From Methyloversatilis sp. XJ19-49 (GTDB lineage: Bacteria > Pseudomonadota > Gammaproteobacteria > Burkholderiales > Rhodocyclaceae): a stretch of DNA of 64,000 nucleotides. Each line of letters starts with the position of its first letter. The stretch's first letter is position 1. Positions 44,776-54,500 of this stretch are shown here, one piece after another. The stretch spans positions 170,840 to 234,839 of the forward strand of contig NZ_JANINI010000006.1 in the NCBI RefSeq assembly GCF_024580145.1, read 5' to 3'. A program made the translations under genes and the position numbers. The notes under the pieces are model-generated. The model saw nothing but the letters and a program-made list of their open reading frames with translations, searched no databases and was not told the DNA's origin.

Positions 44776-46557
44776 TCAACGCGCGGCAGCCGGCACGGCT
44801 TCGGCCGGACGGCTCGCTTCGCTCTGTGCGGCCAGCCACTGCGTGGCGGCGCGGGCCGTCATCGGTCGGGACCACAGGTAGCCCTGGCCCTTGTCGCATC
44901 CCAGCGTGGTAAGCAGGGTCGCCTGCCCGTCCGTTTCCACGCCTTCTGCGGTGGTGCTCATGCCGAGGCTGCGGGCGACGCGTACGGTGGCTTCGATCAG
45001 CACGCGCTTGTGCAGATTGGTTTCGGCGTCGGCGACGAATGAACGGTCGATCTTGACGACGTCGATCGGCAGCTGGCCGAGGCAGGCGAGCGATGAGTAG
45101 CCGGTGCCGAAATCGTCCAGCGCGAGGGTGATGCCGAGCGCCTTCAGTTCGAGCAGTCGGGTGCGAATGTCATCGCCCTGGGCGGCCATGCTTTCGGTCA
45201 CTTCCAGCTGCAGTAACGTGGCGGGCATGCGGGTCGTACGCAGAACGCTTTCGACCTGCCGGGCGATCTCGGCATCATTGAGCTGGGCGCGCGAAAGATT
45301 GACCGAAATCATGCGCGGCATTGCGCTGCCGAACTGTCTCTGCCAGGCCATGAGCTGACGGCAGGCCGAATTGAGGACGAATTCGCCGAGTGCGCCGATC
45401 AGGCCGCACTCTTCGGCGATCTCGATGAATTCGATCGGCGACACGATGCCGCGTTCCGGGTGCTGCCAGCGCACCAGCGCCTCGAAGCCCGCGACGCGGG
45501 CATCGGGCAGTTCCACGATGGGCTGGTAGACGACGAACAATTCCTTCTGTTCGAGCGCGCGCCTGAGCTCATGCTCCATGACGCCGCGTCGGGTCGCCCT
45601 GTCCTTGATCGACGGGGTGAACAGCAAGTGGCGTCCGCCGCCCGCACGTTTGGCTTCCTGCATGGCGAGGCTCGCGTCCTGCAGCACTGTGTTGGCGAGC
45701 GATGCGGTATGCACGCCGGCCACGACGCCGATGCTGGCTGAAACATGGACATCGATGCCGTTGATCAGATACGGACGCGACAGCGTGTCGATCAGCCGCT
45801 GTGCGACGCTGTGCACATCTTCGCAGTCGCGCAGCCCGTCGAGCAGCAGCACGAATTCATCGCCGCCGAGCCGGGCCGTCGTGTGCAGCGATTCGTGCGG
45901 CGAGCCGACGGCATCGCGCTGCCGGACGGTGCTGTTCAGCCGCTCGGCCACCATGCGCAGCAGCCGGTCACCGCCTTCCTGCCCGAGCGTCAGATTGACC
46001 CGGTTGAAGCGGTCGAAGTTGATGAACAGCACGGCGAAGTGGGGCGGGGCGTCATCTTCCGAACGCGCGATCGCCTGCTGGATGCGCTCGAGCACTGCGG
46101 CACGGTTCGGCATCTGGGTGAGGCTGTCGGTGCGCGATGCGTCGCGCATCCGCGATGCCAGCCGCTGCTGCTCGAGTTCCACCTCATGCGTCACATCGTT
46201 GACGCAGCCCATGATGGTGTGGGCATCGAGCCGCAGCAGGCTCAGGCCGAGCACACGCCTGCTGCGCGTCGGCGACAGCACGGGCATGCGCAATCCTTCG
46301 CAGACCAGCGCACCGGGTTCGGCGGCGGCGACCATGGTGCGCAGATCGGGGGCGACCTCACCCAGCACCTCGAACAGGTTGTCCAGATTGCCCTGTCGCG
46401 CAAGCGGCATCAGCAGCTGCGCCGAGCGCGGATTCATCATCGTCACCGTGCCGTCGGGTCGGGTCTGCAGCAGGCCGGTCGGCGCCTGGTACAGGAACTG
46501 GATCAGCGCCTCGAGATTGGGCGGCTGAAGATCCTCCGCATCGACGTTTGCGCTCAT
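44776..46557 (-). CDS. PAS-GGDEF-EAL protein of the PYP operon
   Basis: 593 residues, cytoplasmic. An N-terminal PAS-like domain (LEALIQFLYQAPTGLLQTRPDGTVTMMN) shares sequence with the next-upstream cyclase. GGDEF is intact (ARLGGDEFVLL) but has no RxxD inhibitory site. EAL is intact (FEALVRWQHPERG, DDFGTGYSSL, TAEGVET). It could make or break c-di-GMP depending on the sensor. Its ATG overlaps the upstream stop (ATGA at 46557-46554). The 254-bp gap to the sensor at 44521 shows nothing. Confidence 0.9.
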   Translation of the reverse strand: MSANVDAEDLQPPNLEALIQFLYQAPTGLLQTRPDGTVTMMNPRSAQLLMPLARQGNLDNLFEVLGEVAPDLRTMVAAAEPGALVCEGLRMPVLSPTRSRRVLGLSLLRLDAHTIMGCVNDVTHEVELEQQRLASRMRDASRTDSLTQMPNRAAVLERIQQAIARSEDDAPPHFAVLFINFDRFNRVNLTLGQEGGDRLLRMVAERLNSTVRQRDAVGSPHESLHTTARLGGDEFVLLLDGLRDCEDVHSVAQRLIDTLSRPYLINGIDVHVSASIGVVAGVHTASLANTVLQDASLAMQEAKRAGGGRHLLFTPSIKDRATRRGVMEHELRRALEQKELFVVYQPIVELPDARVAGFEALVRWQHPERGIVSPIEFIEIAEECGLIGALGEFVLNSACRQLMAWQRQFGSAMPRMISVNLSRAQLNDAEIARQVESVLRTTRMPATLLQLEVTESMAAQGDDIRTRLLELKALGITLALDDFGTGYSSLACLGQLPIDVVKIDRSFVADAETNLHKRVLIEATVRVARSLGMSTTAEGVETDGQATLLTTLGCDKGQGYLWSRPMTARAATQWLAAQSEASRPAEAVPAAAR

Positions 46558-47864
46558 CGCACGGCAGCCGGCTGGGTGGCAGCTTGCCAGCGTTCGACCC
46601 GGTTGCGCCCCCGGGCCTTCGCGGCGTAGAGCGCCTCGTCGGCGCGCTGCACCAGCGCGTCGAAATCGGTCGCGTCGGCATCCATGGCCGCGACACCTGC
46701 GCTGACGGTGTAACGCACCGTGTGCTCGCCGACCGCTGCCGGCGTGGCTTCGATCAGGCGACACAGTCGCTGTGCGACAAGCTCTGCGCCCTCAACGGAC
46801 GTGTCCGGCAGCAGCACGATGAACTCTTCGCCGCCAAAGCGCCCCAGCACGTCCATCGCACGGAAGGTGGCGGTCATGCTGGCGGCCAGATGGCGCAGCA
46901 CGCCGTCGCCGGTGACGTGGCCGTACTGGTCGTTGATCCGCTTGAAGTGATCGGCGTCGATCATGACCAGCGACAGCGGTCGCGGCGAGCGCGCCCAGCG
47001 CTGCATTTCCAGTTCGGCCGCCTCGACGAAGGCGCGGCGATTGAAAAGCCCGGTCAGGTGATCGCAGGACACGGCCTTCAACATCGCTTCGGCCGCCTCG
47101 CGCCGATCCGACACGTCGCGGATGATGAGGCTGTAGGCAAGTTCGTCCGCCGGGGTGTCATCGCTGTCGTGCAGCGGGGCAATCAGGCAGCTTCCCCAGT
47201 AGCGGCCGCCGTCGGCGCGCGAGCACCAGCCTTCGTCAAGGCTCCAGCCAGTCAGATCGGCTTCGTGCAGGCGATCCAGCACGCGCTGGTCGGACATGGC
47301 ATCGGCCGGGTAGAACATCGACAGGCTGCGACCTTCGACCTGCTCCCGGCTGAAGCCGGTGATCCGGCTGATGCTCGGATTCCAGCCCTTCACGCAGCCG
47401 CGGTGGTCGAGTGAAACCAGTGCGTAGTCGCTCAGGCCGATGGCAAGGGTGTTGATCCAGGCCTGGCTCTGGCGCAGTTCGCGCTCCCTGCGGACCGACT
47501 GCGTCACGTCCGAAAGCACGGCCATCAGCCGCTCGGCGTCCAGCTTGAGCAGGGTCAGCGACAGCACCTGGTGCTGCCGGCGGCCGGCCTGGCCGGTCGA
47601 AATCGGTACCTGCTGGGCGTCGCAGATGGTGCCGTACGCATCCGGAAATTCCCTGACGCGCTGGCGCAGGTCGGGCACGACGGCCTCGAGTGCCGTAAAC
47701 AGGTTGGCCAGCTGGCCATCCGGCGAGAGTGGCATCAGCAGCTGCGCACAGAGCGGATTGACCATGGTGATCTCGCCGTCCGCCAGCGTCTGCACCAGGC
47801 CGATCGGGGCCATGTACATGAACTGCAGCAGCGCTTCGTATTCCTGTTCCACCGGTGCGCTCAT
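46554..47864 (-). CDS. PAS-PAS-GGDEF diguanylate cyclase of the PYP operon
   Basis: 436 residues, no membrane helix. The N-terminal domain (YEALLQFMYMAPIGLVQTLADGEITMVN) matches the downstream GGDEF-EAL protein. A second PAS (DYALVSLDHRGCVKGWNPSISRITGFS) precedes GGDEF, with active motif RFGGEEF and RAMD five residues before it, an intact inhibitory RxxD site. The start at 47864 is chosen because the homologous domain begins there; the frame opens 22 codons earlier inside the pyp end. It starts 13 bp after pyp, so PYP is the likely light input. Confidence 0.9.
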   Translation of the reverse strand: MSAPVEQEYEALLQFMYMAPIGLVQTLADGEITMVNPLCAQLLMPLSPDGQLANLFTALEAVVPDLRQRVREFPDAYGTICDAQQVPISTGQAGRRQHQVLSLTLLKLDAERLMAVLSDVTQSVRRERELRQSQAWINTLAIGLSDYALVSLDHRGCVKGWNPSISRITGFSREQVEGRSLSMFYPADAMSDQRVLDRLHEADLTGWSLDEGWCSRADGGRYWGSCLIAPLHDSDDTPADELAYSLIIRDVSDRREAAEAMLKAVSCDHLTGLFNRRAFVEAAELEMQRWARSPRPLSLVMIDADHFKRINDQYGHVTGDGVLRHLAASMTATFRAMDVLGRFGGEEFIVLLPDTSVEGAELVAQRLCRLIEATPAAVGEHTVRYTVSAGVAAMDADATDFDALVQRADEALYAAKARGRNRVERWQAATQPAAVR

Positions 47865-47877
47865 GCGGGCTCCGCTT

Positions 47878-48270
47878 TCAGGTCTGACGGTGAACCAGCA
47901 CATAGCGCAGCGCGCTGCCGGGTCGGGCAAGCAATCTGAGCTTCACCTTGACCGGCCGCATGCGCAGCGTCAGGACGTAATCGATGGTGTCGTCGAGCGC
48001 GCTGCCATCCTGCTGCGCATCCTCGAAGCGCTGGGCGATCATGAAGTTGTTCATGCACGGAGCGACGACCGTGAACAGCGCATGGCCGAGCACGCGGTCG
48101 GGCGAGAGGCCAGCGGCGATCGATTCGAAACGGTTGTAACGCGTGACGTGTGAAGCGTCATCCATGCCGATGACGCCGAAATCCAGCCCGTCCAGTTCGG
48201 CATCGTCGGCGCGCTCAAGAAAGTCGAAGATGGCTGCGTCGGCAAAGGACACGTGATGTTCAGTGTTCAT
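47878..48270 (-). CDS. pyp: Photoactive yellow protein (PYP) homologue
   Basis: Blue-light receptor that binds p-coumaric acid as a thioester. At 130 residues it aligns with Halorhodospira PYP from end to end with a 3-residue offset. The chromophore cysteine is C72 (VVAPCMN; C69 in PYP), and hydrogen-bond partners Y45 (Y42) and E49 (E46) are kept. The start ELDGLDFGVI matches QLDGLAFGAI and the end VKVKLRLLARPGSALRYVLV matches the last PYP strands. T50 and R52 are replaced by A53 and L55, which may tune colour and photocycle. AAGGAGCACC precedes the ATG. Genes for chromophore supply lie upstream and c-di-GMP enzymes downstream. Confidence 0.92.
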   Translation of the reverse strand: MNTEHHVSFADAAIFDFLERADDAELDGLDFGVIGMDDASHVTRYNRFESIAAGLSPDRVLGHALFTVVAPCMNNFMIAQRFEDAQQDGSALDDTIDYVLTLRMRPVKVKLRLLARPGSALRYVLVHRQT

Positions 48271-48424
48271 GGTGCTCCTTGGGTCTGAATCTCCGGCCGC
48301 GACGCGGCGCACCGGGTGCCAAAACAGAGGCGATGGCCATTTTTAGATAGTGTGCTAGATGTCGGCATTTTTCCGCCAAACTTGAGCGGACCCGCACGTG
48401 GCAAGGCAGTCAGCGGCACGCGTG

Positions 48425-49663
48425 TCAGCGCGCCTGCGGTGCGATGGACCAGTCTGCGAACTTGCCGCGCTCGTCCATCGGAAGGTGGTCGCCGAAGGTC
48501 CATCCGCGCGGGCATTCCAGCGCGGACAGTCGTTCCCGCGCCCATGCTTCGAGCTCGGGAAGCACTGCGGCGGGGGCTGCGCCCGCGCGCGGGACGATGA
48601 AGGCCTTCAGGCGCTCGCCTTCCCCGGCCGACATGCGTCGCACCGCGCACGCCTCGACCAGCGGGTGTTCCAGCAGCACGGCGCGCACCCGGGCCGGAAA
48701 CACATTCACGCCGGCCACCTGCACCGCCTCGTCCCGCCGGCCGGCAAGCCGGAAGTGCCGGTGGCGGTCAGGCAACCATTCGAGGACATCCTGCAGCACG
48801 GCCTCAACCGTCGTGCCGTCCGCCGATGACTGGCACAGCACCGGGTCACCGGCGTGCGGGTCGTGCCCGGTGCGCCGCCAGTGCGGCATCAGTTCGAAGG
48901 CCGCGCCTGCGGCATCGCGCCAGCCGACGCCCGCCGTTTCGGAACTGCCGTAGATCTGGATCAGGCGCGCCAGACCTGTCGCGATCAGCGCGTCGGCGAG
49001 CGCATCGGGGCAGGGCGCGGTCGACGTGATGCCGACGACGTCGGCGGGCAGCCGCGGGCAGAAGCGCTCGACCAGCGCCCAGTGCGCCGGGTGGCTGACG
49101 ATCAGGTCGCCCGCCTGCAGCCGGCCTTCCAGCGCGAGCGGCGACAGCTGCCGGATGTCTTCCGTGTCGGTGGCGCCCAGCCGTGGCGGAAGCAGCACCC
49201 CGAAAATGAAGCCATAGATGTGATGCAGCGGGACGGCCAGCAGCACTCGCCCGCGCGGCCCGATGTAGTCGGCCAGCGCGTCGGCTTCGGCTTCGAGGGT
49301 GCGCAGCGCATGCCGGCACGGTTTCGGTGTGCCGGTGCTGCCGGAGGTGCGGAAGGTCAGGTGCGTGTCCGCCTGCGCGAGCCCTTCCTCGGCCAGCGCA
49401 CACCATTGCCCGAACTGCCGTGCCGCGGGCAGCGCATCAATCACCGAAGATTCGTGAAGCTGCAGCATTTCGGCGATCGCCGCGGCCACCGTGTAGCGTT
49501 CGAGCGAGTCGAGTCCGAAACCGGTCTCATCCAGCGCCATGTGCGCCGGCCAGGGTGGCGGCGGGGCGCTGCCGCCGGGCCTCAGGCGACGGATTTCATC
49601 GGCGATCAGGTCGGCCAGCACGCGGGCGACCACCGCCTCGTCGGCATGCCACGGCGCCGTCAC
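48425..49663 (-). CDS. AMP-dependent ligase, probable p-coumarate--CoA ligase (pCL) for PYP
   Basis: 412 residues from a GTG that overlaps the ammonia-lyase stop (GTGA). The adenylation P-loop is FRTSGSTGTPKP (104-115), followed by VPLHHIYGFIFG, IYGSSETAGVGW, the hinge FRLAGRRDEAVQVAGVNVFP and the catalytic lysine in DERGKFADW. The core is short, as in PYP-linked ligases. The first 90 residues hold GFGLDSLERYTVAAAIAEML, which looks like a carrier-protein motif with S53 in DSL. Proposed role: activate p-coumarate for attachment to PYP C72. Related ligases also occur in aryl-polyene clusters, but no polyketide genes are present here. Confidence 0.82.
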   Translation of the reverse strand: MTAPWHADEAVVARVLADLIADEIRRLRPGGSAPPPPWPAHMALDETGFGLDSLERYTVAAAIAEMLQLHESSVIDALPAARQFGQWCALAEEGLAQADTHLTFRTSGSTGTPKPCRHALRTLEAEADALADYIGPRGRVLLAVPLHHIYGFIFGVLLPPRLGATDTEDIRQLSPLALEGRLQAGDLIVSHPAHWALVERFCPRLPADVVGITSTAPCPDALADALIATGLARLIQIYGSSETAGVGWRDAAGAAFELMPHWRRTGHDPHAGDPVLCQSSADGTTVEAVLQDVLEWLPDRHRHFRLAGRRDEAVQVAGVNVFPARVRAVLLEHPLVEACAVRRMSAGEGERLKAFIVPRAGAAPAAVLPELEAWARERLSALECPRGWTFGDHLPMDERGKFADWSIAPQAR

Positions 49664-51222
49664 TCGCCCGACTCCAGCACATTGCGGGCGCTGTCGTCGC
49701 GCAGGGCCTGCATCAGACGCAGCAGATCCTGATCCAGTGCGCGGTCCTCGACCACCAGCGGAATGTGTGCCGCGAGCCACGCCTGCGTGTCCGACAACAC
49801 CGGCGGCAAGGCGCCGCCGTCGATGCGCAGTCGCAGCGTGACGGCCTGGCGGGCTGCGATCAGCATGGCGGCCAGCACCTGGTCGCCCAGATCGAGGATG
49901 CGCTGGCAGTCGCGTGCCGCGATCGTGCCCATGCTCACCTTGTCCTGGTTGTGGCATTCGGTCGAGCGCGAGAACACCGACGCCGGCATCGTCATCTTCA
50001 GCGCTTCGGCGGTCCACGCCGACACCGCAATCTGCAGCGCCTTCAGGCCGTGATTGATCGCGCTGCGGTCGGCGGGGGCGGCCGACAGGTTGTCGGGCAG
50101 GCCGTGGCTGAAGCGGCTGTCCACCAGCAGCGCCAGCTGCCGGTCCAGCAGGTCGAGCACGTTGGCCACCGCGGTTTTCAGGCTGTCCATCGCGAACGCC
50201 ACGTGACCGCCGTAGAAATGGCCGCCATGCAGCACACGACCCGATTCGGGGTCGATCAGCGGATTGTCGTTGGCGCTGTTCAGCTCGTTCTCGATCAGGG
50301 ACCGGGTGAACGGCAGGGCATCTTCCAGCACGCCGATCACGTGCGGTGCGCAGCGCAGGGAATACCGGTCCTGCAGTCGCGCCGGATTGCGGCCCTCAGC
50401 GTCGGCGCAGGCCAGGTCGCGGCGCAGCCAGCGCGCGACCGCGCGCGGGCCCGGATGCGGCTTGGCGTCGAACAGCAGCGCGTCGAAGTGGTGCGGATTG
50501 CCGGCCGTCGCGAACACGTTCAGCGCCGTCAGACGGGTGGCGATGCGGCTGCACCGTCGGGCCCGCTGCCACGCGAGGCAGGCCAGCGCGGTCATGACGG
50601 CGGTGCCGTTCATGATCGCCAGACCTTCCTTCGGCTGCAGCGCCAGCGGCTCGACACCGGCCTGTTCCAGCGCCTCTTTCGCCGGCATCCTCCGGCCCCG
50701 CCACAGCACGTCGCGCTCGCCGCACAGCGCGGCGGCGACATACGACAGCGGCGTCAGATCGCCGCTGGCACCGACCGAACCTTCGGCCGGAATGCAGGGC
50801 AGGATGTCGTGGCGCAGAAACACCTCGATCTGCTGCAGCAGCGCATGGCGCACGCCCGACATGCCCTGGCACAGCGACGCCAGCCGCACCGCCAGCACCG
50901 CGCGCGTCTCCTCGGCGTCGAGCAGGCGTCCCAGGCCGACACCGTGATAGGCGTAGAGGTGATGGGGCAGTTCGGCGATCTGGGCAGGCGGTACCGGCAC
51001 CGTGCACGATTCGCCGTAACCGGTGGTGACGCCATAGATCACGCCGTCGTCGGCGAGCAGTTGCAGCACGGCGCGGGCGCCGGCATCGATGCGTTCGCGA
51101 AACCGCTGGTCGGTGGACAATCCGGCGCGCCGTTTACCGTGCGCGATGGCATCGATGGCTTCAATGTCGAGTGGCTGACCGTCGAAAACAACGGCTTCCG
51201 TGTCCAGTGCGGCTGCGGTCAT
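49660..51222 (-). CDS. Aromatic amino acid ammonia-lyase (HAL/PAL/TAL family), probable tyrosine ammonia-lyase
   Basis: Deaminates an aromatic amino acid, here most likely tyrosine to p-coumarate. 520 residues from ATG 51222 (a frame start at 51258 adds 12). MIO-forming A152-S153-G154 in VGASGDLTPLSY, catalytic Y63 in VIYGVTTGYG, and FYGGHVAFAMDSLK, ENELNSANDNPLI and SMGTIAARD are family motifs. The selectivity segment reads PHHLYAYHGVG; HHL recalls tyrosine-specific enzymes, but the spacing to GVG differs by two residues, so this is not proof. The pyp context decides the call. Confidence 0.85.
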   Translation of the reverse strand: MTAAALDTEAVVFDGQPLDIEAIDAIAHGKRRAGLSTDQRFRERIDAGARAVLQLLADDGVIYGVTTGYGESCTVPVPPAQIAELPHHLYAYHGVGLGRLLDAEETRAVLAVRLASLCQGMSGVRHALLQQIEVFLRHDILPCIPAEGSVGASGDLTPLSYVAAALCGERDVLWRGRRMPAKEALEQAGVEPLALQPKEGLAIMNGTAVMTALACLAWQRARRCSRIATRLTALNVFATAGNPHHFDALLFDAKPHPGPRAVARWLRRDLACADAEGRNPARLQDRYSLRCAPHVIGVLEDALPFTRSLIENELNSANDNPLIDPESGRVLHGGHFYGGHVAFAMDSLKTAVANVLDLLDRQLALLVDSRFSHGLPDNLSAAPADRSAINHGLKALQIAVSAWTAEALKMTMPASVFSRSTECHNQDKVSMGTIAARDCQRILDLGDQVLAAMLIAARQAVTLRLRIDGGALPPVLSDTQAWLAAHIPLVVEDRALDQDLLRLMQALRDDSARNVLESGE

Positions 51223-51511
51223 GAAAGGCAGGTTCGAATGTGTGCAGGGGGAAAGCATGGCATCTGTCGGCCGGGATGCCTATCGCCCTCCGCGTAGGCC
51301 CGCCGGAATCTGCATGGACATGCGCCAGGCCGGGCAGTTTCTGCGCGCGGGCAGGCATCGCGTCCACGAGGCAGGCCGTGGGCATGACGTCGAGGTTGGC
51401 GTCGCCGGCAGTCGGCCCCTGACTTGTTCGCTGCATATCGTCTCGCTATCATCGAATACGTGTAGACAGCAAACGCCCCGCGCCTGCATCCGGGGGACAG
51501 GCGAGACGAAT
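51223..51511. promoter_or_regulatory. Divergent control region between the ammonia-lyase and SARP genes
   Basis: About 290 bp that must hold the promoter of the chromophore genes and that of the regulator. No operator is certain. The plus-strand frame of the regulator is open throughout but reads as non-protein upstream of 51512. Confidence 0.5.
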
Positions 51512-54500
51512 ATGCTGCAGATGCATTGCCTCGGAGACCTGACGGTGGTCGCGGACGGCGTTGCCGTTCCCTCGCTGGCCAATTCGAAGGCGGCAGCGCT
51601 CTGGTTGTACGTTGCGCTGACAGGTGGGGCATGTTCGCGCGCCCTGCTGTGCCGGATGTTCTGGGGTGAACTCGATGAAGCCGCCTCACGCGCCAACCTG
51701 CGCTTCGTTCTGACCCGTTTGCGGCAGGAGCTTCCCGCTCATGTCCAGGCCGATCGCACGACGGTCTGTGTGCCCTCGGATGCGCGTTGGAACCTCGATC
51801 TTTTCGCGCTGGATGCCCCGCTGTCCGCAGTCGGGGAGAGCATTCCCAAGTTGCTTGCCCTGCGCGTCGAGAATTTCCTGGGTGGACTGCGTCTGCGCAA
51901 GGCTCCGGAGTTCGAGGACTGGCTTTCACTGCAGCGCGAAACGCTGGGCGGTAGATATCTTGGACGTCTCGATGAAGCCGCCACTGCGCTGCGTGCCGCT
52001 GGCGATCATCGGGGCGAGGCGGAGGTGCTTCGGCGCTGCCTGTCGATTGCGCCCTGGTCCGAACCCCATCATCAGGCGTTGATCCGGAGCTACATCGACA
52101 TGGGGCAGCCGGCATCGGCGATTGCCCAGTACGAGGCGTGTGCAAAGGCCTTGCGGCGCGAGCTCGATGCGGTGCCGGATGCCGACACGCTCGCACTTTA
52201 CGAGTCCGCGCTGCACGCGGACAGCGCCGTCGATGCTTCACCCGCGGCCTGCATGACGGCCGTCGGCATGTCTGGCGCGCAATCGCTGCCAGTGCGCCGG
52301 GTCACGCTGGACGAAACCCTCCCGTGGGTCGGGCGTGGCGAAGAGCAGGCGCGCATCGTGTCGTTGCTGTCCAGCGCCGAGGCGCGCGTGGTCACCCTGG
52401 TCGGCCCGGGCGGCATCGGCAAGACGCATCTTGCACTGGCTGTGGGTGCGCTGCTGTCCGCGCATTTTGCGGATGGCGCGTGCTTTGTTGACCTGTCCGA
52501 TCTGGCGCCGCAGACCGGTGCCGAGTGCGCGGCGCTGGTCGCGCACCGGGTGGCGGCTGCGCTGGGCATCGCCTTGCCAGCGGGGCGCGAGCGTGAATCG
52601 TTGCTTGAAGTGCTCGCACCAGGCCGGCAGTTGCTGATTCTCGACAACTTCGAGCAGGTGGCCGATGCTCGCGATCTGGTGGCGATGCTTGCCCGCCATG
52701 CCAGCGGCCTGCGCATTCTGGTCACCAGCCGCCATCAGCTCGGGCTGGCGACCGAATGGATCGTCAGGCTGGGCGGCTTGCCGTTCCCGGATACCGAACA
52801 ATGGACACCGGAACTGCGCAGTGCGCCCGCGCCCAGCCTGTTCTGCGAACTCGCGCGTCGTCAGCAACCTGGCTTCGATACGGACGTTGACGGTGTGCAC
52901 GTCCTGCGGATATGCCGCGCAGTCGAGGGGTATCCGCTCGGTCTCGTGCTGGCGGCCCGCTGGCTCGCAACCCTGTCGTGCCGAGACGTGGCCGATCGAC
53001 TGTGCGCGGGCGCACAGGTGCTCGGCGAGGCGCCGGCCACGTCGCCGGAAAATCCCCGCCACAGCGACATGGCTTCGGTGTTCGATCATTCGTGGCGTCT
53101 GCTGGAACCGGCGGAGCAGCAGGTACTCAGCGCCCTGTGCATGTGCCGGGGCGGCTTCACGCCCGATTCCGCCCTGGCTTTCTGTGGTGGCACGCTCGCG
53201 ATCCTCGCGGGCCTCACCGCCAAATCGCTGCTGCAGCCCGCTCGGCACGGGCGGCTCGACGTACATCCCCTGCTGCGAGATTTCGGCGAGCGCAAGTTGC
53301 TTCAATCCGGGGCGAACGGAGCAGTGCGTGATGCCCATGCGAGGCATTTCCTGGCGCTTCTGCAGGCGGGCCACCAGCGTTTCGAGTCCCATGCGGACAC
53401 CGTCGCGCTGGACGCGCTGCGCGCGGAACAAGGCAATCTGCGCGTGGTGTTCGACCATCTCGTGAGTTCCGGGGCCATTGACGCGCTTGCGCGCCTGCTG
53501 CCGGGACTGTGTGCCCTGTATCGGATGCAGGGCTGGTTCGACGAACTGGCCGGTCTGCTGCAGCGGGCACTCGCCATGCAGGGATTGCCATCGCATTGCG
53601 CTTCGAGTTGGCAACTCTGGCTCAGCGATGTTTTCTTCCAGCTCGGTCGTCACGCGGAGTGCCGCGCCGCGGCGCTCGAATGCCTGGCCCGGCAGGGTGA
53701 CATCGACATGGAGCAGGGCTCGCCGAACCGGCACATGCTGCGCGAGTTCGCGCGTACGCTGAACGGTCGCTGGTGGCGGTACGGGAACCTCGATGCCGAG
53801 GCCGAAGTGCTCGTTTCCCGTGCCCACAACAGGCTTGCACAGGTCTATTTCTTCGAAGGCGACCGGCCGAGATTCGTCGCAAGCTCCCTGCGTTCGATCA
53901 ACATCGTGCGCGCCGGCAGCCTCCCCGAGCACCTTGCCTCCGGTGCGCTCGTACTCAGCTACACGCCGTTCAAGTCAGAGGCAGCGCGCTATGCGGCCAG
54001 AGCGGAGCGGTGCCTCGATCAAGCCGGGATGGCCGAGCAGGCGTGGACCCACGAGCAGCTCTGTCTCTACCGGCTCGCCGGTGGCGACCTGGACGCCGCC
54101 CGGGTGCACGGACAGACCGGTGCCGACATCTTCTGGCGGCTGCGCCAGTACAGGAACTGGGGCGAATGCACGGCACTGGTCTCCTATGCCCACGAGTTCG
54201 CAGGCCGGCTCGAAACGGCCCGCACGCATATGCTCACCCTGTGCGAGGAAGGACGACGTGTCCGCGAGGCCGCGTCTGAACTCTGGGGGCTGCTCGCCTT
54301 GTGCACGATGGACCTTCGCATCGCGGCCTCGACGCCGCATGTGGACCTGCACACCATCGACAGGCTGGCCGCCAGGGTGGTGGATCCGAATACCCAGCTG
54401 CTCCGCCACGGCGTGCTCGCCTGGTGGTTTGCGCGAACCGGGCGCAGGGAAGAGGCGCTGTCATCGATCGACACCTTTTGTCGCGTGTTCGACCGGGCAA

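Noticed and set aside
48425..51222. Aryl-polyene (xanthomonadin/flexirubin-type) pigment cluster, since such clusters hold similar lyase and ligase genes
   Set aside because: No ketosynthase, dehydratase, carrier protein or export genes nearby, whereas a PYP gene follows directly.
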